A stretch of 45,335 nucleotides of DNA from NCBI GenBank assembly GCA_964624555.1, contig CAZUXB010000017.1, positions 1 to 45,335 on the forward strand, read 5' to 3'. The DNA is from SXRF01 sp964624555 (GTDB lineage Bacteria; Pseudomonadota; Alphaproteobacteria; Rickettsiales; SXRF01). The notes under the pieces are model-generated. The model worked only from the letters and a program-made list of their open reading frames with translations, did not search any database and was not told where the DNA came from. The translations under genes were made by a program, and so were the position numbers. Every line of letters starts with the position of its first letter. The stretch's first letter is position 1. This document shows, piece by piece, positions 7,862 to 15,883 of the stretch.

Positions 7862-8479
7862 ATGGTTAGAACAGTTATGGGAAATATACTATTATCTGCG
7901 CTGGCGATGGCTGGTCTCCTGGCTTTGTCCATAGCTAATCCAGTCTATGCCCAAACCTCTATAGCCCAGCCTTCTGCGGCTAACCTGCCAACTTTCAGCC
8001 GTGATTTATTTCCAAAACTTCCTGCATCATCACTCTGTACTAAAGATAAACTGGTAGGAATCTGGAAATTGCTTATGGTTTATGAAGTTCCATCGGGTAA
8101 GGAAATGTCAGTTTATTCCGCCACCCCGTTGCAATATTTTGTATTTGAACCAGATTCACGTTATGGCGAATACAGGAGTATCCTCCATGCCATTACCCTG
8201 AAGGATGTCCGAGATTATGTTCTGGAAAAGAGCGGGTCTGGGCAGCAGTTTACACTAAATAAATCCGGCATGGTATTTTTTTATAAAAACTCTATTGCTG
8301 TTGATAGCCTGGCGTGTTTTATAGTAGAAAATTATTCCCCTCCGTTTGGAAAAGGGCAGTTATTGCTAATGCCACCGCAAAAGGCAGCGGCAGGGGCGAG
8401 GATGTTGAAAGTTTACGAAAAGGTATATATGGAATTTGAAGCCCCTTATAACCCGCCGAAGGCAGGCAGTACAAAATAA
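7862..8479 (+). CDS. exported protein, lipocalin-like segment
   Basis: 205 aa with a Sec signal peptide (hydrophobic core LLSALAMAGLLALSIA, cleavage after NPVYA). The mature part contains LVGIWKLLMVYEV, resembling the G-x-W strand of lipocalin-like domains, and alternating polar/hydrophobic segments that suggest a beta-rich fold. Function is unknown. It lies directly upstream of nuoE with about 30 bp between, so it may share a transcript with the complex I genes, in the place where nuoD would normally be. Confidence 0.65.
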   Translation: MVRTVMGNILLSALAMAGLLALSIANPVYAQTSIAQPSAANLPTFSRDLFPKLPASSLCTKDKLVGIWKLLMVYEVPSGKEMSVYSATPLQYFVFEPDSRYGEYRSILHAITLKDVRDYVLEKSGSGQQFTLNKSGMVFFYKNSIAVDSLACFIVENYSPPFGKGQLLLMPPQKAAAGARMLKVYEKVYMEFEAPYNPPKAGSTK

Positions 8480-8512
8480 ACACAAAAATTATTTTATAAA
8501 ATCAACCTATCT

Positions 8513-9121
8513 ATGACACAAAAATATCATCACAATCCTGAAATTGAGCCAGAAAGCTTTTCTTTTACACCAGAAAATTTAGTTGAGGCGAATGCGCTTA
8601 TAGCCAAATATCCGCCCGGTCGCCAGCAGAGTGCGGTGATGCCGCTGCTTGCCCTGGCCCAGAAACAGAACAATAACTGGCTGCCTAAAATAGCCATGGA
8701 TTATGTGGCGAATATGTTAGGCATGCCGCCGGTTCGTGTTTATGAGGTGGCAAGTTTTTATACCATGTATAATCTGGAACCAGTGGGTAAACATTTTGTG
8801 CAGGTCTGCACCACCACGCCTTGCTGGTTGCGTGGTTCCGATAACATTGTTTCTGCTTGTGAAAAACGTCTTGGTATCGGGATGGGTGGGACTACGCCTG
8901 ATGGTGAGTTTACCTTGCGTGAAGTGGAGTGTCTTGGTGCCTGTGTGAATGCGCCGATGGTGCAGATCACCAGTTTTGGCGGTGCCGATAATTATTATGA
9001 GGATTTGACCCCGGATACAGTGGTAAGGATTATTGATACTCTTGCATTTGGCGAGAATCCGAAACCTGGTCCGCAAAGTGGAAGAAGATCAAGCGAACCT
9101 GCCGGTAGTGAGGTAAAATAA
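8513..9121 (+). CDS. nuoE: NADH-quinone oxidoreductase subunit E
   Basis: 24-kDa subunit of the NADH-oxidising module of complex I, on the cytoplasmic peripheral arm. It is 202 aa with a thioredoxin-like domain. The [2Fe-2S] cluster N1a ligands are C99, C104, C140 and C144 (VCTTTPC ... VECLGAC). The C-terminal tail is rich in Gly, Ser and Arg. There is no clear ribosome site before the ATG; the leader is AT-rich. It starts the nuo run here, since nuoA-D are not upstream as in most alphaproteobacteria. Confidence 0.96.
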   Translation: MTQKYHHNPEIEPESFSFTPENLVEANALIAKYPPGRQQSAVMPLLALAQKQNNNWLPKIAMDYVANMLGMPPVRVYEVASFYTMYNLEPVGKHFVQVCTTTPCWLRGSDNIVSACEKRLGIGMGGTTPDGEFTLREVECLGACVNAPMVQITSFGGADNYYEDLTPDTVVRIIDTLAFGENPKPGPQSGRRSSEPAGSEVK

Positions 9122-9123
9122 TA

Positions 9124-10401
9124 ATGCTGAAACCACAAGACAGGATATTTACCAACCTTTATGGGTTTGATGATTGGAGACTGGCTGGTGCCGCGGCACG
9201 TGGCGATTGGGATAATACCGGAGCCATTCTTGCCAAGGGGCCAGATGCCATCATTGAGGAAGTTAAGGCTTCCGGTCTGCGCGGGCGTGGTGGGGCTGGT
9301 TTCCCTACTGGTGTCAAGTGGTCGTTCATGCCCAAAAAATCTGACGGGCGTCCTTCTTATCTGGTGGTCAATGCCGATGAGGGGGAGCCGGGAACCTGTA
9401 AAGACCGTGACATGCTGCGCCATGAGCCGCACAAGCTGGTTGAAGGTTGCCTGATCGCCTGCTTTGCGATGCGTGCGGTGGCGGCCTACATCTATATACG
9501 CGGTGAGTTCCGTGAAGAGGCGGATCGTCTGGAATATGCGATATGGGAAGCATACCGGGCCGGGTTAATTGGTAAAAATGCTTGTGGTAGCGGCTGCGAT
9601 ATTGATGTTTTTGTGCATCGTGGGGCAGGGGCCTATATTTGCGGCGAGGAGATGGCACTTATCGAATCTCTGGAAGGTAAAAAAGGCCAGCCACGCCTGA
9701 AGCCTCCGTTTCCAGCGGCTATGGGGTTGTGGGGTTGCCCTACCACGGTTAATAATGTGGAATCGATCGCGGTAGTGCCAACTATATTGCGCCGCTCACC
9801 AGCGTGGTTTGCTGGTATTGGCCGCCCGAATAATGTCGGGACCAAGGTATTTTGTATTTCCGGGCATGTGAACAAGCCATGCAACGTTGAAGAGGAGATG
9901 GGAATTCCACTTAAGGAACTCATTGAAAAACATGCTGGTGGTGTGCGTGGCGGCTGGGATAATTTGCTGGCTGTTATCCCGGGTGGTTCGTCAGTTCCGC
10001 TGCTTCCCAAGAATATCTGCGACACGGTGCTTATGGATTTTGACAGTTTGAAAGCGGAAAAATCAGGCCTAGGCACAGCGGCGGTGATTGTGATGGATAA
10101 ATCCACCGACGTGGTCAAAGCCATCGCCCGCCTGTCCAAATTCTACACCCATGAATCCTGCGGGCAGTGTACTCCATGCCGCGAAGGTACGGGCTGGTTA
10201 TGGCGGATGATGGAGCGTATGGTTGATGGCAGCGCCAGTGTTTCCGATATTGACCTCATGCTTGATGTTGCTGGCCGGATTGAAGGCCACACTATCTGCG
10301 CCCTTGGCGATGCTGCGGCATGGCCAGTGCAGGGGTTGGTACGCCATTTCCGCCCGGAAATTGAGCGCCGTATTGCCGAATTTACGCGGAGAGCTGCGTG
10401 A
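9124..10401 (+). CDS. nuoF: NADH-quinone oxidoreductase subunit F
   Basis: 51-kDa subunit that binds NADH and FMN and passes electrons into the Fe-S chain. At 425 aa it is normal length. The Gly-rich FMN/NADH loop is GLRGRGGAGFPTG (51-63), followed by the acidic NADEGEPGTCKDR. The [4Fe-4S] cluster N3 ligands are C346, C349, C352 (SCGQCTPC) and C392. It begins 3 bp after nuoE. Its stop overlaps a GTG of the next small gene. Confidence 0.97.
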   Translation: MLKPQDRIFTNLYGFDDWRLAGAAARGDWDNTGAILAKGPDAIIEEVKASGLRGRGGAGFPTGVKWSFMPKKSDGRPSYLVVNADEGEPGTCKDRDMLRHEPHKLVEGCLIACFAMRAVAAYIYIRGEFREEADRLEYAIWEAYRAGLIGKNACGSGCDIDVFVHRGAGAYICGEEMALIESLEGKKGQPRLKPPFPAAMGLWGCPTTVNNVESIAVVPTILRRSPAWFAGIGRPNNVGTKVFCISGHVNKPCNVEEEMGIPLKELIEKHAGGVRGGWDNLLAVIPGGSSVPLLPKNICDTVLMDFDSLKAEKSGLGTAAVIVMDKSTDVVKAIARLSKFYTHESCGQCTPCREGTGWLWRMMERMVDGSASVSDIDLMLDVAGRIEGHTICALGDAAAWPVQGLVRHFRPEIERRIAEFTRRAA

Positions 10402-10685
10402 CAACATCCGGTAAAAAAATAGGGAGTATTGTAAGCTTCTTATTACTTTGTTTTGGATTGTTTTTTTTGGTGCAGATTCCTGCTGCCATAGAAACTCAGG
10501 CACAGTTGACCGCAAAAATGAACACTATTCCAGAATCATCGGAAGAATTTGATATGGCATTTGATGCCGTAAATTCTCACGAGCATAGAGTTGGCATATT
10601 GTTAATCATAGGTGGAATTTGTGTAGCTTGTTCGTTAACCAGATACGCTTTGACAAAGATTTGTAATAAGCATTCCATGAGGTAA
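10398..10685 (+). CDS. small membrane protein, two helices, inserted after nuoF
   Basis: Unrecognised, 95 aa. The GTG start overlaps the nuoF stop (GTGA), which supports translational coupling. Hydrophobic helices lie at about residues 10-30 (IVSFLLLCFGLFFLVQI) and 68-85 (VGILLIIGGICVACSL), with a polar loop between. The tail is basic. It is not a known complex I subunit, and its AT-rich codon use differs from nuoF. The following gene starts 3 bp later. Confidence 0.6.
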   Translation: MTTSGKKIGSIVSFLLLCFGLFFLVQIPAAIETQAQLTAKMNTIPESSEEFDMAFDAVNSHEHRVGILLIIGGICVACSLTRYALTKICNKHSMR

Positions 10686-10687
10686 AA

Positions 10688-11398
10688 GTGACCTTTTCCA
10701 GTGTTATTTCCTTTCCGCGTCCTTATGATAAGGAAGGTGCGCCCGCCTGCGGAATATATCTGCACCCGCCCAAGAAAACCTCCTTCAAGCTGTTCGTGGT
10801 GCAGTTGCGTGCAGTGCTTAACGCACTTAATAATTCGCGCTACCAGAAGAATATGCACGCGCTGGAGTTGCATTTTCCTAAGAAAATTTTTGAAAAAGAA
10901 CGGCAGCAGGCATCGCAGCTGGTGGCTATGTGCCGTGGGGCAGGGGTGGTTGCCATAGTGCGTGGTGATGTTGGCCTGTGTATAGAATGTGGTGCAGAAG
11001 GAGTAATACTCAGCGAGTTGGAGGACATAGCAACTGCCCGCCATATTCTGGGAGCCTCGGCGATAATAGGTTTTGACTGCGGTAATTCACAAGAAAAGGC
11101 GGAAGTGGCTTTGGAAAAAGGGGTGGATTATGTAACTTTCTCCGGTTTTTTTGCAGCTGGCACCTCCAAAAAATATGCTGATGTATCATTATTAGAATGG
11201 TGGAGTAGTAAAACAGCTTTGCCAGCGGCTGCGTTTGGAAAAATTAATGTCGAGCGGGTTATTGCCCTGACCAAGTCTGGTGCTGGTTTTATCGGGGCTG
11301 GGGCATGGGTGTGGGAACACGAGGAAGGACCGGCACGGGCGATATATTGGCTACAGGAAGCAATAGAACATGGTTTGAGCTCAGTAAAAATAAATTGA
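10688..11398 (+). CDS. ThiE/TenI-like TIM-barrel protein
   Basis: 236 aa, GTG start, 2 bp after the preceding gene. It resembles the second ThiE-like protein seen in alphaproteobacteria. The barrel core is visible as GVILSELEDI, IIGFDCGNSQ, GVDYVTFSGFF and the phosphate-binding end GAGFIGAGAWVWE. A segment TSKK stands where ThiE has the TxTK pyrophosphate loop. An N-terminal extension of about 45 residues precedes the barrel. Real thiamine phosphate synthase activity is uncertain because the hydroxymethylpyrimidine-binding residues are not obvious. No other thi gene is near. Confidence 0.65.
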   Translation: MTFSSVISFPRPYDKEGAPACGIYLHPPKKTSFKLFVVQLRAVLNALNNSRYQKNMHALELHFPKKIFEKERQQASQLVAMCRGAGVVAIVRGDVGLCIECGAEGVILSELEDIATARHILGASAIIGFDCGNSQEKAEVALEKGVDYVTFSGFFAAGTSKKYADVSLLEWWSSKTALPAAAFGKINVERVIALTKSGAGFIGAGAWVWEHEEGPARAIYWLQEAIEHGLSSVKIN

Positions 11399-11459
11399 TT
11401 TATTTGTTTAATGTGCTGGCTTCGCCGCGGCAAATAGTTTGTTTCAGAAGATATTTGCA

Positions 11460-11486
11460 TAGGGCATAACTAAGCGTTAGGCCCTA
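11460..11486 (+). terminator. hairpin after the ThiE-like gene
   Basis: TAGGGC (11460-11465) pairs with GCCCTA (11481-11486), and TAAC (11467-11470) pairs with GTTA (11476-11479) across a 5-nt loop. The tail TAATTTTCTT follows. It is a plausible Rho-independent terminator, perhaps a leaky one, in the nuoF-nuoG interval. TATAAT at 11485-11490 could instead be a -10 element, but no -35 stands at the right distance. Confidence 0.55.
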
Positions 11487-11550
11487 TAATTTTCTTGCAA
11501 TTACAGATGGATTGTTGAATATACAAAAACAAAATGATCAGGAGTTTAAC

Positions 11551-11895
11551 ATGGCTACTACACTAATGAAGATTCAAGGCCTTGACGGGACTATCGAACT
11601 TATGAATGACCGCGTGGTTATCTCGCGCAGTGGTCTTCTGAATTCCTTGAAATTTGGCACTAATTCGCGCCGCGAGATTCCAGTAGGCATGATATCGGAA
11701 GTATTATTCCGTGCGCCGTCCCTTCTCACAATGGGCGAAATAGAATTCATCCGTAGTGGTAGCAACGCAAGCACGGTCAACGGCAAAAAGGTCGCTAATC
11801 TGAATCTGGTCAAATTCAATAAAAAGAATGTTGCGGAGTTTGAAGCACTGAAAGAGAAAATATTTGAATTGATCAATAAGCAGAACAGGGCCTGA
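11551..11895 (+). CDS. small PH-like domain protein
   Basis: 114 aa from ATG 11551, preceded by AGGAG at 11540-11544; the frame is open from 11512 but that part lacks a ribosome site. The sequence (GTIELMNDRVVISR, then REIPVGMISEVLFR, then GEIEFIRSG, then a final helix VAEFEALKEKIFEL) fits the strand order and C-terminal helix of bacterial PH-like or DUF4429-type domains. The function of such domains is poorly known. It lies between nuoF and nuoG with its own probable promoter region after a terminator. Confidence 0.65.
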   Translation: MATTLMKIQGLDGTIELMNDRVVISRSGLLNSLKFGTNSRREIPVGMISEVLFRAPSLLTMGEIEFIRSGSNASTVNGKKVANLNLVKFNKKNVAEFEALKEKIFELINKQNRA

Positions 11896-11902
11896 GTTTA
11901 CT

Positions 11903-11947
11903 ATGCCGAAACTAACGATAGATGGGGTGATATTATGCACAATGTAA
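11903..11947 (+). pseudogene. fossil copy of the nuoG 5' end
   Basis: ATG CCG AAA CTA ACG ATA GAT GGG encodes MPKLTIDG, exactly the first eight residues of NuoG (true start at 12169). The two 24-base copies differ at four positions, all synonymous third or first bases (CCG/CCC, CTA/TTA, ATA/ATT, GGG/GGA). After this the frame runs six more codons to TAA. The stop of the PH-like gene lies 7 bases before this ATG. A TGA likewise lies 6 bases before the real nuoG ATG, so the copied block seems to span the whole gene junction. Confidence 0.7.
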
Positions 11948-12081
11948 AATACGTGATTTATAAAGAAGGAAAATACTTCGTTACAAAGTGTTTGAATTTT
12001 GAGCTTTCAACATTTGGAGAAACTTTGGATGAAGCGCAGCAAAATATGAAAGAGGCTCTGGAGCTTTATTTTGAAGAATAA
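11935..12081 (+). CDS. HicB-like antitoxin-domain protein, short, no HicA seen
   Basis: 48 aa: the N-terminal HicB/UPF0150 pattern YKEGKYFVTKCLNFELSTFGETLDEA, with an ALELYFEE end. From memory, many relatives are about 70 aa, so the last 20 or so residues look missing. The stop lies only 6 bases before the palindromic element at 12088, which may have truncated it. No HicA toxin gene is visible on either side. Its ATG lies inside the fossil nuoG start. It could be an orphan antitoxin or a decaying passenger. Confidence 0.6.
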   Translation: MHNVKYVIYKEGKYFVTKCLNFELSTFGETLDEAQQNMKEALELYFEE

Positions 12082-12087
12082 AAACTT

Positions 12088-12153
12088 GTCATACCGGCGA
12101 AAGCCGGTATCCGGTGGGCGGTTGGTCTGGATGCCAGCCTTCGCTGGCATGAC
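12088..12153 (+). repeat. GTCAT...ATGAC double-hairpin element, copy 2
   Basis: Left hairpin ATACCGGC-gaa-GCCGGTAT, right hairpin ATGCCAGC-cttc-GCTGGCAT, termini GTCAT and ATGAC. It lies 15 bp before the nuoG ATG. Same family as at 5660, 16384 and 22305. The hairpin sequences differ between copies but keep compensating pairs, suggesting that structure is what is kept or copied. Confidence 0.88.
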
Positions 12154-12168
12154 AAAGAGTGAGGAAAA

Positions 12169-14238
12169 ATGCCCAAATTAACGATTGATGGACAGGAAAT
12201 TGAAGTAGAGAACGGTACGGTCATCATTCAGGCTGCCGAGCGCCTTGGTATTGAGATACCGCGCTTCTGCTACCATGAGCGCTTGGCTATTGCCGGCAAC
12301 TGCCGCATGTGCCTGGTTGAGGTTTCGCCGGGGCCGCCAAAGCCGCAGGCAAGTTGTGCGTTGCCCTGTGCTGATAACATGGTAGTAAAAACCAATTCGC
12401 CGATGGTAAAAAAAGCCCGTGAGGGTGTCATGGAGTTTCTGCTTATCAACCACCCGCTCGATTGCCCGATCTGCGACCAGGGCGGTGAATGCGATTTGCA
12501 GGATCAGGCCATGGCCTATGGCACTGGCATCAGCCGTTACAAGGAACATAAGCGTTCGGTTGAAAATAAATATATGGGGCCTATTGTAAAGACCGAAATG
12601 ACCCGCTGCATCCACTGCACCCGTTGTGTGCGCTTCGCCACCGAGATTGCCGGTGTGCCCGAGCTCGGCGCTTTTGGACGCGGTGAGCATATGGAAATCG
12701 GCACTTATGTTGAGAAAACACTTACTTCTGAGCTTTCAGGAAATATAGTAGATCTCTGCCCGGTTGGTGCCCTTACCAGCAGGCCGTATCAGTTTGCGGC
12801 TCGTCCGTGGGAACTTACCAAGACTGAAACTATCGACGTGCTTGATGCCGTTGGTTCCAACATTCGTGTTGATAGCCGCGGTGAGGCTGTGTTGCGCGTT
12901 TTGCCCCGGGTCAATGAAGATATAAACGAAGAATGGATATCCGACAAAACCCGCCATGCCTGTGATGGGCTGCGTGTGCAACGCCTTGACCGGCCTTATG
13001 TTCGCGGTAATGACGGCAAGCTTAAGGAAGCCAGCTGGGATGAAGCGCTTTCTGTAGTGGCTGCTAAAATGAACACATTGAAAGCCTCAGAAATGGCTGC
13101 GCTTTCTGGCAACCTTGCCTGTGCTGAGAGCGTAATGGCGCTTAAAGATATACTTGATAACCTGAAAATAAACAGCCGTGATTGCCGCCAAGACGGTGCG
13201 ATGTTTGACACTTCCAGCCGCTCCAATTATTTATTCAACACCACTATTGCCGGTATTGAGCAGGCTGATGTTATCCTCCTTATCGGCGCCAATCCGCGTA
13301 CCGAGGCGGCCTTGGTAAATGCCCGCATCCGCAAGACCTATTTAAAAGGTGGCCTGAAAGTTTATAATATCGGTAGTGAAAACAACCTGAACTATCCGGT
13401 CTATTCTTTTGGCTCTGACCCGCGCGTTCTTTCCGATATCATACTCGGCACACACCCGCTTGCTGGCATACTGGCTGAAGCAAAAAACCCGATGATAATT
13501 GTAGGTACCGCAGCAATTGCCCGCAGTGATGGCGAGGCCGTATTTGCTGCTGCTAAAGTAATTGCTAAAAAATATGGTGTGGTTAAAGAGGGCTGGAACG
13601 GGTTCAATGTGCTTCACCATGCTGCAGGCAGGGTTGGTGCTCTGGATCTTGGTTTTGTGCCGCAAGGTGAAGGGCGGAATATCTCTGATATTTTTGATGG
13701 TTGCGCTTCTGGTGCTGTGAAATTTGTCTATCTGCTTGGGGCTGATGAATTTGATATGGCGCTGCTAGGTAATGCTTTTGTGGTTTATCAGGGCAGCCAC
13801 GGTGATGATGGTGCACACCGTGCCGATGTTATATTACCGGCTGCTACCTATACTGAAAAAGATGCAACCTACGTAAACCTTGAAGGTCGTGTGCAGCGCA
13901 CCAAGCAGGCTGTTTTTCCGGTTGGGCAGGCCAAAGAGGATTGGAAAATACTGCGCGCACTCTCCGACCATATGGAAAACCAGCTTCCCTATGACACTCT
14001 TTCTGAACTACGCAAGCGTATGGAAAAAATAGCGCCACATTTTGCCAATGTTGGTGAAGTGGTTGCATCGCCGTGGAATGATAGCGCAACACAAGCCGGG
14101 CGGGTAGTTATCAGTGCTACTCCGTTCGACCAGTTCATTACTAACTTCTATATGACCGACCCGATATCACGCGCCAGCAAAACCATGGCCGAGTGCAGCA
14201 AAGCCGCTGCCAGCTTTCATACAAAAAAGGTAGCGTAA
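12169..14238 (+). CDS. nuoG: NADH-quinone oxidoreductase subunit G
   Basis: 75-kDa Fe-S subunit of complex I, 689 aa, usual length. The N-terminal [2Fe-2S] N1b ligands are C34, C45, C48 and C63 or C67. Cluster N5 uses H95, C99, C102 and C108, and N4 uses C147, C150, C153 and C197 (TRCIHCTRC ... DLCPVG). A molybdopterin-oxidoreductase-like domain follows from about residue 215, catalytically silent in complex I. AGTGAGGA gives a ribosome site. It is separated from nuoF by four small genes, and nuoH follows after 1 bp. Confidence 0.97.
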   Translation: MPKLTIDGQEIEVENGTVIIQAAERLGIEIPRFCYHERLAIAGNCRMCLVEVSPGPPKPQASCALPCADNMVVKTNSPMVKKAREGVMEFLLINHPLDCPICDQGGECDLQDQAMAYGTGISRYKEHKRSVENKYMGPIVKTEMTRCIHCTRCVRFATEIAGVPELGAFGRGEHMEIGTYVEKTLTSELSGNIVDLCPVGALTSRPYQFAARPWELTKTETIDVLDAVGSNIRVDSRGEAVLRVLPRVNEDINEEWISDKTRHACDGLRVQRLDRPYVRGNDGKLKEASWDEALSVVAAKMNTLKASEMAALSGNLACAESVMALKDILDNLKINSRDCRQDGAMFDTSSRSNYLFNTTIAGIEQADVILLIGANPRTEAALVNARIRKTYLKGGLKVYNIGSENNLNYPVYSFGSDPRVLSDIILGTHPLAGILAEAKNPMIIVGTAAIARSDGEAVFAAAKVIAKKYGVVKEGWNGFNVLHHAAGRVGALDLGFVPQGEGRNISDIFDGCASGAVKFVYLLGADEFDMALLGNAFVVYQGSHGDDGAHRADVILPAATYTEKDATYVNLEGRVQRTKQAVFPVGQAKEDWKILRALSDHMENQLPYDTLSELRKRMEKIAPHFANVGEVVASPWNDSATQAGRVVISATPFDQFITNFYMTDPISRASKTMAECSKAAASFHTKKVA

Positions 14239-14239
14239 T

Positions 14240-15250
14240 ATGAGCGAAACATTAACATTGCTGATGCCTTTCCTTATCATCCTTGGCAAAATATTGCTGC
14301 TGGTGGTGCCTCTTCTTGTGTGCGTTGCTATGCTTACTCTGGCTGAGCGCAAGGTCATCGCCGCCATGCAACTGCGCAAAGGTCCGAACGTGGTTGGGTT
14401 CTGGGGGCTGATGCAACCATTTGCTGATGGCCTGAAGCTGTTCCTCAAGGAAACCATCATTCCTTCTCAGGCGAGCAGTGTTATATTCCTTATTGCACCG
14501 ATGGTGACCTTCATGCTGGCGCTGCTGGGCTGGGCGGTGATCCCGCTCGCGCCGGGATTTGTTATCGCCGATATCAATGTCGGAATATTGTACCTGTTCG
14601 CCATCTCATCGCTGGGTGTTTACGGAATTATCATGGCCGGGTGGGCGAGTAACTCCAAATACGCCTTCTTAGGCGCTATCCGCTCCAGCGCCCAGATGGT
14701 CTCCTACGAAGTGTCGATTGGTTTTGTCATAGTCACGGTTTTATTGCTAGTCGGATCTCTGAACCTTGGTGATATTGTACGTGCACAGGCCGGTGGATTC
14801 TGGCACTGGCATGCTTTTGGTTTCCTGTTTCCAATGTTTGTGGTATTCTTTATCTCCGCGCTGGCTGAAACCAACCGCCATCCTTTCGACCTTCCTGAAG
14901 CAGAGGCTGAGTTGGTGGCCGGTTATAACGTGGAATATTCCTCAATGTCCTTCGCGCTGTTCTTCCTTGGTGAATACGCGAATATGATTTTGATGTCGGG
15001 CATGACCACCATCCTGTTCCTTGGCGGCTGGCAGCCACTGGCCGACATAGCGTTATTTACCTGGATACCAGGAGTTTTGTGGTTCGCCGCTAAAGTCTCT
15101 TTCTGCCTGTTCGTATTCATCTGGGCGAGGGCGACTCTGCCGCGCTACCGCTATGACCAGTTGATGCGTCTGGGTTGGAAAGTATTCTTGCCTCTTTCAT
15201 TAGTGTGGGTGGTCCTCACCTCGGCTTATGTTGTTTTCTGGGCGGCATAA
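14240..15250 (+). CDS. nuoH: NADH-quinone oxidoreductase subunit H
   Basis: Membrane subunit next to the quinone cavity, 336 aa, about eight helices. Family landmarks are AERKVIAAMQLRKGPN near residue 35, the ETNRHPFDLPEAEAEL loop that lines the quinone channel, and YNVEYSSMSFALFFLGEY. Start is 1 bp after nuoG. The usual next gene, nuoI, is displaced by a DedA-family gene. Confidence 0.97.
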   Translation: MSETLTLLMPFLIILGKILLLVVPLLVCVAMLTLAERKVIAAMQLRKGPNVVGFWGLMQPFADGLKLFLKETIIPSQASSVIFLIAPMVTFMLALLGWAVIPLAPGFVIADINVGILYLFAISSLGVYGIIMAGWASNSKYAFLGAIRSSAQMVSYEVSIGFVIVTVLLLVGSLNLGDIVRAQAGGFWHWHAFGFLFPMFVVFFISALAETNRHPFDLPEAEAELVAGYNVEYSSMSFALFFLGEYANMILMSGMTTILFLGGWQPLADIALFTWIPGVLWFAAKVSFCLFVFIWARATLPRYRYDQLMRLGWKVFLPLSLVWVVLTSAYVVFWAA

Positions 15251-15253
15251 AAC

Positions 15254-15883
15254 ATGGAAAGTACTCTTGAGGAATTAGGGCAGTGGTTAGTTGATTTCGT
15301 GCACCAGTTTGGTTATGCTGGGATATTCATCATGTCATTGCTTGAAAGTACTTTTGTACCCATTCCGGGCGAAGTTACGATGATACCAGCTGGCGTGCTG
15401 GTGCAGCAGGGGCACATGAATTTTTTTGTGGTAGTTTTTTTAGCGACTTTAGGTGCTCTTGCTGGTTCTCTTGCCAACTATTACCTCGCATATTATCTGG
15501 GTCGCCGTTTCTTTTATAATTATGGGAAATATTTTTTCTTTACTCATGACAAGATCGACAAACTCGATAAATTTTTCAGCTCCCATGGCGATATTTCAAC
15601 ATTTACCGGGAGACTGCTTCCGGGCGTAAGACATTTTATTGCTTTTCCTGCCGGATTAGGGCATATGGATTTGAAAAAATTCTGCATCTATACTACCCTC
15701 GGTAGCGGTATATGGATGACAATACTTACTACTGTTGGTTATCTTATCGGTGATAATAAGGAGCTTGTGCATCGTTATCTGCCGTATGTTACTGCTGTGG
15801 TTGTGGTATTGGTGGTTTTCGGTGTAGTATTTTATATAAAAAAGAAGCGTACACACGCTGGGGGTGAGGAAAGTGGCAATTAA
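15254..15883 (+). CDS. DedA-family membrane protein inserted between nuoH and nuoI
   Basis: 209 aa polytopic inner-membrane protein of the DedA/SNARE-associated family, members of which are implicated in lipid carrier flipping and membrane homeostasis. It has the ESTFVPIPGEVTMIPAG motif at about residue 30 and GRLLPGVRHFIAFPAGLGHM at about 120, where the Arg residues are functionally important in the family. It starts 3 bp after nuoH, and its end overlaps the nuoI start region, so it is within the operon. It is not a complex I subunit. DedA genes are not usual here. Confidence 0.9.
   Translation: MESTLEELGQWLVDFVHQFGYAGIFIMSLLESTFVPIPGEVTMIPAGVLVQQGHMNFFVVVFLATLGALAGSLANYYLAYYLGRRFFYNYGKYFFFTHDKIDKLDKFFSSHGDISTFTGRLLPGVRHFIAFPAGLGHMDLKKFCIYTTLGSGIWMTILTTVGYLIGDNKELVHRYLPYVTAVVVVLVVFGVVFYIKKKRTHAGGEESGN

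Noticed and set aside
10688..11398. Naming this gene thiE.
   Set aside because: The barrel is ThiE-like, but key substrate residues are not clear and no thiamine genes are near.
15254..15880. Shared GGAAAGT near the DedA start and near the nuoI start, as if this junction were also duplicated.
   Set aside because: Only seven bases match and no fossil gene end is seen; too weak to claim.
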